A DNA stretch of 64,000 nucleotides, taken from Edaphobacter lichenicola (GTDB lineage Bacteria; Acidobacteriota; Terriglobia; Terriglobales; Acidobacteriaceae). Each line of letters starts with the position of its first letter. Positions within the stretch are counted from its first letter, which is position 1. Position numbers and translations under genes: made by a program. The notes below the pieces were generated by a model. The model had not been told where the DNA came from. It saw only the letters and a list, made by a program, of their open reading frames with translations, and made no database searches. The stretch is from positions 930,001 through 994,000 of the forward strand of contig NZ_JACHDY010000001.1 of NCBI RefSeq assembly GCF_014201315.1, in the 5' to 3' direction. This document shows positions 18,749 through 28,000 of the stretch, in pieces.

Positions 18749-19153
18749 ATGACCTGCATTCCGAAGTCAAAAGCCGAACTCCGCTACCTCTACCGCCTCG
18801 CTCCCACGATGCTTGCTTATGTGGTCTGCCTCGTTATTGCCAAAAGGACGTTCCATCACCACCACCCCACCGGCCTCGCCGCCTACCTTCTCGCAGTACT
18901 CCCTGCATTGCCTCTGGTTGGCTCACTCGTTATCGTCGGCCTCTACATCGCCGAAGAGTCCGACGAGTTCCAACGCTCCATCCTCATTCAGTCGATGCTC
19001 TGGGGTCTCGGCGGCGCTCTTTCGGTCGGCACCATCTGGGGCTTTCTCGAAGACTTCGCCAACGCGCCCCATATCTCCATCTTTTATGTCTATGTCGTCT
19101 TCTGGATCTTCATGGGACTCTCCCAGCCGTTCGTACGAATGAGATACCGCTGA
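18749..19153 (+). CDS. Four-helix membrane protein paired with an XRE regulator
   Basis: 134 residues with about four hydrophobic segments (APTMLAYVVCLVIAK, YLLAVLPALPLVGSLVIVGLY, MLWGLGGALSVGTIWGF, ISIFYVYVVFWIFMGL). A conserved-looking acidic loop EESDEFQRSI lies between the second and third. The ATG at 18749 has GGAAGGGA 9 nt upstream; an earlier ATG at 18710 lacks one. It is followed 71 bases later by a small XRE regulator. This two-gene arrangement, a small polytopic protein plus a 60-70 residue XRE protein, is common in bacteria, but the function is not known to me. Confidence 0.75.
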   Translation: MTCIPKSKAELRYLYRLAPTMLAYVVCLVIAKRTFHHHHPTGLAAYLLAVLPALPLVGSLVIVGLYIAEESDEFQRSILIQSMLWGLGGALSVGTIWGFLEDFANAPHISIFYVYVVFWIFMGLSQPFVRMRYR

Positions 19154-19224
19154 AAGAAACACTGTCAGCGATCGCAACCGACGCTGCAAAGATCAGTCAG
19201 CCTAATCCACCTCAGGAAAAGCCA

Positions 19225-19419
19225 ATGAAGAACCGCCTCCGCGTCCTTCGCGCCGAACGCAACTGGAGTCAGGCCGATCTAGCCGAACGACTCGAAGTCT
19301 CCCGGCAATCCGTCAACGCGATCGAGACCGGCAAGTTTGATCCAAGCCTTCCACTCGCCTTCAAACTCGCTCGCCTCTTCAACAGCCCCATCGAAACCAT
19401 CTTCACCGACGAAGAATAA
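19225..19419 (+). CDS. Small XRE-family transcriptional regulator
   Basis: 64 residues forming one HTH_3 domain: MKNRLRVLRAERNWSQADLA, LEVSRQSVNAIETGKFDPSL and FKLARLFNSPIETIF. It lacks any effector domain, so it should bind DNA as a dimer. The ATG follows CAGGAA by a few bases. It lies downstream of the membrane protein at 18749 and is probably co-transcribed. Members of this family often carry exactly this RVLRAERNWSQ...NAIETGK pattern and regulate their own operon. Confidence 0.85.
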   Translation: MKNRLRVLRAERNWSQADLAERLEVSRQSVNAIETGKFDPSLPLAFKLARLFNSPIETIFTDEE

Positions 19420-19544
19420 GCCCTCACAAGCCGTCCCGCCCATGCATCTGCTCATGACATCTGTCACCTCACTTCAGTGACGCGAGCCACTAACAACCGG
19501 GCAATAAACCCGGCACACTAAGAATCGTTCGAAGGAGCTCAGCC

Positions 19545-20459
19545 ATGACCTTATCCCGCACAACCTACCGCCTCGTCATCCTCCTCCTGATCCTGGCTGG
19601 CATCCTCTTGCTGAGAAAACCAGTCTTCAGCCAGGCCATCACGGCCGCACCCACCCGCTTCTCCGTCGTCATCGAAGGCGTCGCCCCCGGCAAAGGCCCC
19701 GACGTCCTCCTCATCCCCGGCCTCGCCAGCTCCCGAGACGTCTACGCCGCCGAAGCAAAACTTCTCACCGCAGCCTATCGACTCCACCTCATACAGATCG
19801 CAGGCTTCGCTGGCGAACCCTCCGGCCCCAACGCCACCGGCCCCATCCTCTCCCCAGTAGTCGAGCAGCTCCACCAGTACCTCGTCATCAACCACCTCCA
19901 GCCCATCCCCGTCATCGGACACTCCATGGGCGGCCTTCTAGCCCTCATGCTCGCCCAGTCCCATCCCGAGGACGTCAGCAAGCTCCTCATCGTCGACACC
20001 CTCCCCTTCTACGGTCTCGTCTTCAACCCCGCCGCCACCGTAGAAAACGTCGCACCCCAGGCCCAGGCCATGCACGACCAGTTCATCGCCACGCCGAACG
20101 ATCAGTTCGCCGCATCCTCGCCCACCTACACCAACCGCCTCGTCAAAGATCCCGAAGGCCAGCGCCTGGTCACTGCCTCTTCCCTCGCCTCCGACCGCAC
20201 CGTCTTCGCCAACGCTATGCTCGAAGACCTGGGCACCGACCTCCGCCCCCAGCTCGCCACCATCAAAACGCCGATGACGCTTCTCTATCCCTATGAAACC
20301 GCGGAAGGCCCAGCCGACCAGGTCACAACCCTCTACACCACCGCCTACGCCACCAAACCCAACCTGAAGATCCTCCGCATCGACGACTCGCGCCACTTCA
20401 TCATGTATGACCAACCCGCCGCCTTCGACAAAGCCGTCCAGACCTTCCTCAAACCCTAA
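19545..20459 (+). CDS. Exported alpha/beta hydrolase
   Basis: 304 residues. An N-terminal hydrophobic segment (RLVILLLILAGILLL) acts as signal peptide or anchor. The alpha/beta hydrolase core follows: DVLLIPGLASS oxyanion region, nucleophile Ser127 in GHSMGG, and a likely catalytic His near DDSRHFIMYDQP. The substrate is unknown; esters or lactones are possible. An AGGAG lies just before the ATG. It stands alone between the XRE gene and triple-hairpin copy 3, which begins within a few bases of its stop. Confidence 0.84.
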   Translation: MTLSRTTYRLVILLLILAGILLLRKPVFSQAITAAPTRFSVVIEGVAPGKGPDVLLIPGLASSRDVYAAEAKLLTAAYRLHLIQIAGFAGEPSGPNATGPILSPVVEQLHQYLVINHLQPIPVIGHSMGGLLALMLAQSHPEDVSKLLIVDTLPFYGLVFNPAATVENVAPQAQAMHDQFIATPNDQFAASSPTYTNRLVKDPEGQRLVTASSLASDRTVFANAMLEDLGTDLRPQLATIKTPMTLLYPYETAEGPADQVTTLYTTAYATKPNLKILRIDDSRHFIMYDQPAAFDKAVQTFLKP

Positions 20460-20466
20460 AGAGATT

Positions 20467-20570
20467 CCCACCCGACCAAAGGGAGGACCAAGGCCGCTCC
20501 TGTCACCCAGAAAAGGTAGACATGTCACGAAGTGACCGCCCTCCGCGCAGGAGGCCCGTCCGGCAGGACA
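20467..20570 (+). repeat. Triple-hairpin repeat, copy 3
   Basis: CACCCGACCAAAGGGAGGAC, then AAGGTAGAC (20513-20521), GTCACGAAGTGAC (20524-20536), CTCCGCGCAGGAG (20541-20553) and GTCCGGCAGGAC (20558-20569). The middle stem reads CTCC/GGAG instead of GCCC/GGGC, so both sides changed together and pairing is kept. It lies directly after the hydrolase stop codon. Confidence 0.87.
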
Positions 20571-20639
20571 CACGCATCTCATGAAATTCCCATGAAAACC
20601 AGCGTTATTCCTAGTTAAAGTTGATATTCTGTAAAGGCC

Positions 20640-21707
20640 ATGCCTACAAAAAAAGAACTCCTAGCCCGCCCCATTCAGCACCTCGACATCAAGCAGCACA
20701 ACGTAGTTCCTCTGGTCGACGCGATGTCCCAGATGGCCTACTCCGCGCGTGACACCGCCCGCGCCGCCAACATCTACGACATGATGCTCCGCGACACCGA
20801 CTGCGGCGTCATCCTCTGCCTCGCCGGCTCCCTCATCTCCGCCGGGCTTCAAAAAATATTTGTCGACCTCATCCGCAACAACATGGTCGATGCAGTCGTC
20901 TCCACCGGCGCCAACATCGTCGATCAGGACTTCTTCGAGGCCCTCGGCTTCAACCACTATGTCGCCGGCGACGAGTACAAGTACGGCGCAGGCGATGCCG
21001 AACTCCGCGAGCTCATGATCGACCGCATCTACGACACCTTCATCGACGAAGAAGAGCTTCGCCAGTGCGACGAGATCACCCACCAGATCACCAACTCCCT
21101 CGAGCCCAGGCCGCACAGCTCCCGCGAGTTCATCCGCGAGATGGGAGCCTACCTCAGCAAAAACGGCAAGACCCCGCAGGCCGGCGGACGCGACTCCATT
21201 GTCCTCGCCGCCTACGAGAAGAACGTCCCCATCTTCTGTCCCGCCTTCTCCGACTGCTCCGCCGGCTTCGGCCTCGTCGCCCATCAGCACGCCCGCCAAG
21301 GCAAGCCCATGGTCTCCATCGACTCCGCCAAGGACTTCTACGAGATCACCCAGCTCAAGATCGCCAATCCCACCACCGGCCTCCTCATGATCGGCGGCGG
21401 CGTGCCCAAGAACTTCGCCCAGGACATCGTCGTAGCCGCCGACATCCTCGGCGTCGAAGCCTCCATGCACAAATACGCCATCCAGATCACCGTAGCCGAC
21501 GCCAGAGACGGCGCCCTCTCCGGGTCTACGCTCAAAGAAGCGTCCAGCTGGGGAAAAGTCGACCTCACCTACGAGCAGATGGTCTTCTCCGAAGCCACCC
21601 TCGCCCTGCCCCTGATTACCGGTTATGCCTTCCATAAGAACGCCCAAGCTTCCCGAAAAGGGAAAAAATGGACCAGCGTTCTCGATCAGGTAGCCGTAAT
21701 CGCCTAA
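20640..21707 (+). CDS. Deoxyhypusine synthase-like protein
   Basis: 355 residues clearly related to deoxyhypusine synthase: VSTGANIVDQDFFEALGF, GGRDSIVLAAYEKNVPIFCP, LMIGGGVPKNF and EASSWGKVD, where Lys306 matches the active-site lysine that carries the aminobutyl intermediate in eukaryotic DHS. Bacteria lack eIF5A, and some bacterial homologues are reported to make homospermidine or other polyamines, so an aminobutyl transfer from spermidine to a small amine is plausible but not shown. No other polyamine gene is adjacent. The ATG at 20640 lacks a strong ribosome site. A strong terminator follows at 21729. Confidence 0.88.
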   Translation: MPTKKELLARPIQHLDIKQHNVVPLVDAMSQMAYSARDTARAANIYDMMLRDTDCGVILCLAGSLISAGLQKIFVDLIRNNMVDAVVSTGANIVDQDFFEALGFNHYVAGDEYKYGAGDAELRELMIDRIYDTFIDEEELRQCDEITHQITNSLEPRPHSSREFIREMGAYLSKNGKTPQAGGRDSIVLAAYEKNVPIFCPAFSDCSAGFGLVAHQHARQGKPMVSIDSAKDFYEITQLKIANPTTGLLMIGGGVPKNFAQDIVVAADILGVEASMHKYAIQITVADARDGALSGSTLKEASSWGKVDLTYEQMVFSEATLALPLITGYAFHKNAQASRKGKKWTSVLDQVAVIA

Positions 21708-21728
21708 CCCCTATAAAACCCATAAAAA

Positions 21729-21760
21729 GCCGCCTTTTCCCCCGAAAAGGCGGCTTCTTC
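21729..21760 (+). terminator. Intrinsic terminator after the DHS-like gene
   Basis: GCCGCCTTTTC (21729-21739) and GAAAAGGCGGC (21744-21754) make a perfect 11-bp stem with a CCCC loop, followed by TTCTTC. A-rich sequence before the stem would also give U residues on the other strand. Confidence 0.85.
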
Positions 21761-22024
21761 ATGTCAATTATCGGCCTAAGTGCTTTGCCTCCAATGTTGT
21801 CATCTGTGATAACCCACCGACGTGTTATTCCCACTACAACTTAGTTTCTGTCATCCTCAGCGTGAAATCCGATTTCTTACGCTGACGGACAGGGGTTCCT
21901 GAAATCTCCAGCCGAGCCCTCATCCAAAGTGCGCTTTAACACGTACGTGCTATAAAGCTTCCAACGGTTACCAAATAAAGTTACCGACAAGTAGCATAAG
22001 AGTTACCATAGGTCACCGGCAAAA
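21761..22024. promoter_or_regulatory. Leader of the hybrid kinase gene with dyad and GTTACC repeats
   Basis: A dyad at 21858-21884 (CAGCGTGAAATC, C, GATTTC, TT, ACGCTG) follows a TGTCATCCT motif of the dispersed repeat kind. Nearer the gene, GTTACC occurs at 21967, 21980 and 22002, with GTCACC at 22012. The spacings (13, 22 and 10) roughly follow one or two helical turns, which looks like a direct-repeat binding site. A TATAAA lies just upstream near 21952. Regulator unknown. Confidence 0.45.
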
Positions 22025-23728
22025 ATGCACATCCTTCCTCTACTTGGCTATCTCTCGCTCCTGACTACCTCCGCAGTTTTGCTTATCGCCTTTTTGCGCG
22101 TTCAACGTAACTGCCGCGAGATGACCGACCAGCTGAACCAGGCCCGCGAGCAGCAACATCAGCACACCCTTCAACTCACCCATCGCTCCGAGCTCGACAC
22201 CCTCAAAGACGAGTTCATCTCCACCGTCTCGCACGAGCTCCGCACTCCCCTTACCAGCATCCGCGGCGCACTCGGCCTTCTCTCCTCCGGCATCATCGGC
22301 GACGTCGACGCCAAAGCTCTCAACCTCCTTCGCATCGCAGTCACCAACACCGACCGCCTCATCCGCCTCATCAACGACATCCTCGACCTCGAGCGCATGG
22401 AGTCCGGCCGCGCCCCGCTGCAGATTCGCCGCTGCTCCCTGCGCGATCTCGCCCAGCAGGCCATCGACACCATGACCGCCATGGCCGACGCCAACACCGT
22501 TCATCTTGCGCTCGAACCGTCCACCGTCGCCCAGGTCGCCTATCCCGAAGCCCTCTTCTTCGACGGCGACGCCGACCGCATCCTCCAGGTCCTCACCAAT
22601 CTCCTCTCGAACGCGATCAAGTTCTCCCCCGCCGCTTCTACGGTCCGCATCCACACCGAAGCCGCCTCCGACTCCATCCTCCTCAAGGTCGTCGACGAAG
22701 GCCGCGGTATCCCCGCCGACAAGCTCGACACCATCTTTGACCGCTTCCAGCAGATCGAACCCTCCGACGCCCGCCAGAAAGGCGGCACCGGCCTCGGCCT
22801 CGCCATCTGCCGCAGCATCGTCCAGCAGCACTCGGGCTCCATCTGGGCTCAGCGCAACCTCGGCCCCGGCACCACGCTCTACATGATGCTTCCCCGCACC
22901 ACCCGCGCCACCGACGTCGCCGTTCCCTCCCAGCTCCCCCCGCGCGGCGAAGGCGCCATCCTGGTCTGCGACGACGACGCCGGCATCCGCACCGTAGTAG
23001 CCGAGCACCTCACCCGCCAGGGCTACACCGTCGTCGAAGCCAGCTCCGGCGAACAGGCCCTCATCCTCGCCGCCGAGCATCACGTCGAAGCCATCCTCCT
23101 CGATCTCTACATGCCCGGCCTCAGCGGTTGGGAGACCCTTCAGCGTCTCCGCAACAACCCCATCACCGCCAACATCCCCGTCGTTGTGCTCAGCGTTCTG
23201 TCCTCCACCCTCCGTCCCCAGCTCACCGGCGACGCGCAGGGCTGGGTCCAGAAACCCTTCAACGAAAACCTCCTCTTCGCGGAACTAGGTCGCGTGTTGC
23301 ATCAGGGGGAAGGCCCAGCCTATGTCCTCCTCGTCGAAGACGACGAAGACCTCGCCAGCGTCCTCACCGCCAGCTTCCAAGACGCGGCAGTCCACGTCGA
23401 TCACGCCGCCACCCGCCAGCAGGCCATCCGCCAGTGCATCACGCGCCCGCCAGACCTCCTCATCCTCGACCTCACCCTGCCCGACGGCGACGGCTTCTCC
23501 CTCGTCGAGTGGCTCCGCCAGCAGCCCACCCTGCGCACCATGCCACTGGTCGTCTACTCCGGCCGCGAGATGTCCGAGACCGAGATGGCCAAGCTCCGCC
23601 TCGGCCCCACCGAGTTCCTCACCAAGGCCAAGGTCCAGCCGCAGGAGGTCGAAGAACTCGTCCTCTCCATGGTCCACCGCCTCCGCACCAAGTTCGCCGA
23701 CCTCGCCACCGCAGGTCCAGCCGCCTAG
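22025..23728 (+). CDS. Hybrid histidine kinase with two receiver domains
   Basis: 567 residues. One N-terminal membrane segment (4-25), a coiled coil, then HisKA with phospho-acceptor His70 in STVSHELRTPLTS. The HATPase domain follows (N box NLLSNAIKFS, G1 VDEGRGIP, FDRFQQIEP, G2 GGTGLGLAI). Two receiver domains come after: REC1 near 312-425 (CDDDAGIRT, LLDLYMPGLSG) and REC2 near 432-550 (VEDDEDLASV, LILDLTLPDGDG). REC1 lacks the usual clear output partner, so phosphate probably moves onward through the HPt protein at 24489. No periplasmic sensor domain is present. A response regulator gene follows 76 bases later. Confidence 0.92.
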   Translation: MHILPLLGYLSLLTTSAVLLIAFLRVQRNCREMTDQLNQAREQQHQHTLQLTHRSELDTLKDEFISTVSHELRTPLTSIRGALGLLSSGIIGDVDAKALNLLRIAVTNTDRLIRLINDILDLERMESGRAPLQIRRCSLRDLAQQAIDTMTAMADANTVHLALEPSTVAQVAYPEALFFDGDADRILQVLTNLLSNAIKFSPAASTVRIHTEAASDSILLKVVDEGRGIPADKLDTIFDRFQQIEPSDARQKGGTGLGLAICRSIVQQHSGSIWAQRNLGPGTTLYMMLPRTTRATDVAVPSQLPPRGEGAILVCDDDAGIRTVVAEHLTRQGYTVVEASSGEQALILAAEHHVEAILLDLYMPGLSGWETLQRLRNNPITANIPVVVLSVLSSTLRPQLTGDAQGWVQKPFNENLLFAELGRVLHQGEGPAYVLLVEDDEDLASVLTASFQDAAVHVDHAATRQQAIRQCITRPPDLLILDLTLPDGDGFSLVEWLRQQPTLRTMPLVVYSGREMSETEMAKLRLGPTEFLTKAKVQPQEVEELVLSMVHRLRTKFADLATAGPAA

Positions 23729-23804
23729 CAACTCAACACCCCGCAAGCGAAGCCACGAAGACAACTCCACGAACTCCCATCGCATGAGAGAATAAAACTC
23801 GCTC

Positions 23805-24179
23805 ATGCGACGCATTCTCATAATCGACGACGAAGATGACATTCGCGAGGTAGCCGCGCTATCCCTGGAAGCAACCGCAGGCTGGGAGATCCTCACGGCC
23901 AGCTCCGGCGCAGAAGGCATCGACATCGCCTCAGCCGAGCAGCCCGACGCCATCCTCATGGACGTCATGATGCCCGGCGTAGACGGCCCCACCACCTTCG
24001 CCAGAATGCAGCAGACTCCCGCCATCTCCCGCATCCCCGTCCTCCTGCTCACCGCCAAGGTTCAGGGCGTCGATCAGCGGCGCTTCGCCGGACTAGGCCT
24101 CGCAGGAATCCTCTTCAAGCCCTTCGATCCCCTCACCCTCGCCGACCAGATCTCCACCGCCCTCGGCTGGGCCGACTAA
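23805..24179 (+). CDS. Single-domain response regulator (CheY-like)
   Basis: 124 residues, one receiver domain: the acidic pair in LIIDDEDDIR, phospho-acceptor Asp in ILMDVMMPGVDG, the conserved Thr in LLLTAKV and Lys in ILFKPFDP. There is no output domain, so it acts by protein contact or as a phosphorelay intermediate. It follows the hybrid kinase and precedes an HPt protein on the same strand, giving a complete set of phosphorelay parts. Confidence 0.92.
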   Translation: MRRILIIDDEDDIREVAALSLEATAGWEILTASSGAEGIDIASAEQPDAILMDVMMPGVDGPTTFARMQQTPAISRIPVLLLTAKVQGVDQRRFAGLGLAGILFKPFDPLTLADQISTALGWAD

Positions 24180-24488
24180 CGCCCGTCTCTAACAAGAAGC
24201 CCCACCCCCCACTCAAGCCTCTGCTGTCATCCGCATTCAGCCTTTCGCTGTGTCATCCGCGCTCAAGCCTTTGCCGTCATCCTGAGCGCAGCGAAGGATC
24301 CCGACGAACCTGACCCACCCTGACCACCTAGTCCCTTTCACCCACCCATTACCTCCGTGTCATGAGGCAACATCAGGCCATGACATTCGCTCCTCCCAGC
24401 CGCACAATCCGCAGTAAACTACCCGCATGCTTTGTTCACCGAGCCGCACTCGATCTTTCCCCGAAGCTCCCCACCAAAGCCCTCCCGC
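24180..24488. repeat. Intergenic with decayed GTCATCC repeats
   Basis: 309 bases between the receiver and HPt genes. Contains three tandem degenerate pieces of the form CTGTCATCCGCATTCAGCC, GTGTCATCCGCGCTCAAGCC and CCGTCATCCTGAGCGCAGCG near 24224-24300, then AAGGATCCCGACGAACCTGA. The last matches the family seen near 9009, 9238 and 32896. No gene seen. Confidence 0.6.
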
Positions 24489-24806
24489 ATGAAAAAAGCT
24501 GACCAGATCGACAACGTCCTCGCCAGCCTCTGGAAGAAGAACCTTCCAACCCTGCGCGAACGTCTCGACCTGCTCGACCGCACCGCCTCCCTCGCCGCCT
24601 CCGGCACCCTCCCCGAAGAACCCCGCCTCGAGGCCTATAGCATCGCCCACAAGCTCACCGGCTCTCTCGGCATGTTCGGCTATCAGCAAGGCACCGACAT
24701 CGCCCGCAAGATCGAGCACATCCTGAAATCTCCCACCCCTGCTGAGCTCACCACCCTCGCCGCGCTCGCAAAAGATCTCCGCACCTCTCTCTCCGCCGGC
24801 CTTTAG
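24489..24806 (+). CDS. HPt domain phosphotransfer protein
   Basis: 105 residues predicted as a helical bundle with AHKLTGSLGMFGY, matching the HPt consensus (AHxLKGxxxxxG) with the phospho-acceptor His near residue 53. Stand-alone HPt proteins shuttle phosphate between receiver domains. The ATG at 24489 starts MKKADQIDNV and gives the usual HPt length. Context (hybrid kinase, single receiver, HPt) supports a phosphorelay, with the final output gene not in view. Its stop codon is immediately followed by the inverted pair of triple-hairpin repeats. Confidence 0.86.
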   Translation: MKKADQIDNVLASLWKKNLPTLRERLDLLDRTASLAASGTLPEEPRLEAYSIAHKLTGSLGMFGYQQGTDIARKIEHILKSPTPAELTTLAALAKDLRTSLSAGL

Positions 24807-25008
24807 AGAATGTCCTGCCGGACGGGCGCCCTGCGCGGGCGGCGGTCACTTCGTGACGCGTGTACCGGTCCTGGTGGAACGAACGCCATAGGTCCTCCCG
24901 TTGGTCGGAAAAGAAGATAGCTCGCGACCAACGGGAGCGCCAACCGAAGGGGTATACAAGTCACGAAGTGACCGCCGCCCGCGCAGGGCGCCCGTCCGGC
25001 AGGACAAC
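24807..25008. repeat. Inverted pair of triple-hairpin repeats (copies 4 and 5)
   Basis: Copy 4 in reverse orientation: GTCCTGCCGGAC (24812-24823), GCCCTGCGCGGGC (24828-24840), GTCACTTCGTGAC (24845-24857). Copy 5 forward: GGTATAC (24951), GTCACGAAGTGAC (24960-24972), GCCCGCGCAGGGC (24977-24989), GTCCGGCAGGAC (24994-25005). Between them a perfect 12-bp dyad TCCCGTTGGTCG (24896-24907) / CGACCAACGGGA (24925-24936). The whole can fold as a long cruciform or bidirectional terminator between the convergent HPt and collagen-like genes. Confidence 0.88.
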
Positions 25009-25012
25009 CCAA

Positions 25013-28000
25013 TCAATTACAAGCCAGCGCCATCCACATCCCCGAAGCCGTCCCACTCGCACCCGTCACCGTAAAGTCCACAAAGTTCCCCGCCGCCACC
25101 GTCACATTGCCCTCCTGCGTACACGACGCGCCCGGCGCGACCGAACAAGCCAGCGACGTATTCGCCATACTCCCCGGCGTCCCCTGCCGCAAAATCACAT
25201 TCACGGTATTCGTCGTCTCACGCGAAAACACACTCAACTGCGTAGCCGTGCACCCCGCCGGAACCCAGGTCAATACAGCGTCAGTCTCCGTCGCCGCATC
25301 CGCCGAACTATTCACCGAATGAAACAGCAGATTGAACGAGACCGAGTGATAGATCGAAGAAAACGGTATCCCACTCGTCCCCGCTCCACCGCCACTGCCG
25401 CCCGTCCCATTCGCCCCCGCGGCTCCCTGCGGAATCGTAAAATTCAACACCGCGGCATTTGCACTCCCAACATTGGTCACGCTCGCCTGCGTTCCCGCCG
25501 CGCCGGTCGTCACCGTTCCCACGCTCACCGTAGCCGCCGCACCAGCCGGCCCCGTGGCCCCCGCGCTTCCATCCTGTGCCAGCACCCCCCACACCGCCGG
25601 CGAGAGATCCGGCTCCGCACCAACCGACCCGGTAGCCGCCAGGTACGTCGCCCCACCAAAGCTGACCACATCGTTGGCATGGTAGGTAGCCGCAACCCCC
25701 CATGGCCCGCGAAACGTCACACCCACTGCCCCCGCCGGCCCAGCCGGACCCGCCACACCCTGCGGCCCCTGCACTCCCGTCGTCCCCTGTGCGCCGGTCG
25801 CCCCGGCAGGTCCCGTCGCGCCAGCCGCACCCTGCGCCGCCAACAAACTCCACACCGAAGGGTTTACATTAGGAGCATTCCCTAAATTACTAGAAATAAA
25901 GGAGATATAACTCGACCCAAGATAGCTCACCGCATCGTTCAACCCATAGTTTGTACTTGAAGAGTAGGCTCCCCGATAGACCATCCCCGCTGGCCCCGCA
26001 ACTCCAGCCGGTCCCGCAGCACCCTGTGGCCCCGCCGGTCCCGTAGCCCCAGTCAAACCCGCCGGGCCTGCAGAACCCGTAGCTCCGGTAGGCCCTGCAA
26101 CACCCTGAGGCCCCGGAAACCCAGTCGCGCCCTGCAGACCGGTAGCGCCCGTAGCCCCCGCAGGCCCCTGCGCCCCAGCCTGAGCCAACAATCCCCAATA
26201 GCTGGGACTCAGATCCGGCTCTCTTCCGACATTCGCCACTAGCGCAATGTAACTCGACCCACCAAAGCTCACCGCGCTTCCGACCGGGTAGCTGGTCCCC
26301 ACCAGCCATCCGCCCACAAAGCTCACCGGAGGCCCCTGCGGACCCACCGCACCATTGGCCCCCGCAGGCCCAGTCGCACCTGCCGGCCCCACTGACCCAG
26401 CCGCACCAGCCGGCCCAGCAACGCCCTGTGCCGTCAGCACCGCCCACTGCCCCGGACTCAGCGAAGGTGTATTCCCAACATTCCCCCCCACCAGCGAAAC
26501 ATAGGTCGATCCATTGAAGCTCACCGCATCATGCAGCGCATAGTTCGTCGACGACAGATAGTTCCCCGTATAGTTCGCCACCGGAGGCCCCTGCGGCCCC
26601 GTAGCGCCCGTAGCCCCCTGAGGCCCCGCCGCTCCCGCAACCCCAGCCGGACCCGGCAAACCCGCCGGGCCCGCGGGACCCTGCGCTCCCGTAGCGCCCG
26701 TCGAACCCGTAGCGAACAAAGACCACTGCGCCGGGCTCAAGCTCGGAGTATTCCCAATATTCCCCGCCACCAGCGAAACATAAGCCGACCCGCCAAACAC
26801 CACGCCATCCGCCAGCCCATAGTTCACCGCAGACGAATAAGTCCCCCGAAACGTCATCCCCACCGGTCCAGCAGGCCCCTGCGGACCCATCGGCCCACCT
26901 AATCCCTGCGCCCCCGTAGCTCCCGTCAAACCCTGCGCCCCAGCCTGCCCAGAAATCCCCTGCAACCCCTGAGGACCCGGTGGCCCATTCGGCCCCACGG
27001 ACCCCGGCAATCCCTGCGCCCCCGCAATCCCCTGCGGTCCCTGCGCTCCCGTAGTCCCCGCCGGTCCCTGCGCGGTCAAAACTCCCCACTGCCCCGGACT
27101 CGCACTCGGAGTATTGCCATGATTCCCATTCAGCAGCGAAGCATAGCTCGCTCCCTGCCACAGCACCACATCCCCCAGCGCATAGTTCGTCGTCGAAGCA
27201 TACGCCCCCTGATAAACCAACCCCGGCAGCCCCGGAGCACCGGCAGCCCCTGCAGCTCCCGTCGGCCCCGCAGCCCCGATAGGTCCAGCCGGCCCGGTCG
27301 ACCCCTGCAACCCCTGCACCCCAGCAGGCCCCGCCGGTCCCTGAATCCCCACCGCCCCCAGCGCCAGCACCCCCCACTGCCCCGGACTCAACCCCGGAGT
27401 ATTCCCATGATTCGCCACAATCAGCGAAACATAACTCGACCCCTGATACGTCACCACATCATTCAGCGCATAGTTCGTAGCCCCGGCATACGTCCCCTGG
27501 TAAGCCAACCCAACCGCTCCACCGCTGCCACCCGAACCCGTCCCTGCCTGCGCCAGCACCGCCCACTGCGCCGTGAGCCCCGGCGTATTCCCCCGGTTCC
27601 CTCCCGTCAGCGAGACAAAACTCGACCCCGAATAAGTCACCACATCATGCAGCGCATAGGTCGAACCCGCCGCATACGCCCCCTGAAAGCTCAACCCCGG
27701 CGCACCCGCAGGCCCAGCCGGTCCAGTAGCCCCTGCAGCTCCAGTCGGACCCGCAGGCCCTGCAGGTCCAGTAGCTCCTGTAGCCCCAGTAGCTCCCCCC
27801 GAAGCCAGCGCCACATCCAGCACCGCCGCATGCCCCGTCAGGTCGTTCTCTTTGCTGTCGAACTGCACCACCGCCGTCCCCGCCGTCAGCGCCACTCCAT
27901 TGTTGGTCGCCGGAGCACTCACCCATCCCTGCACCAGCCCCGTCACATCCACCACCACATAAGCCCCGGCCTGCCCCACCGCCACCGTCTTCACCGCACT

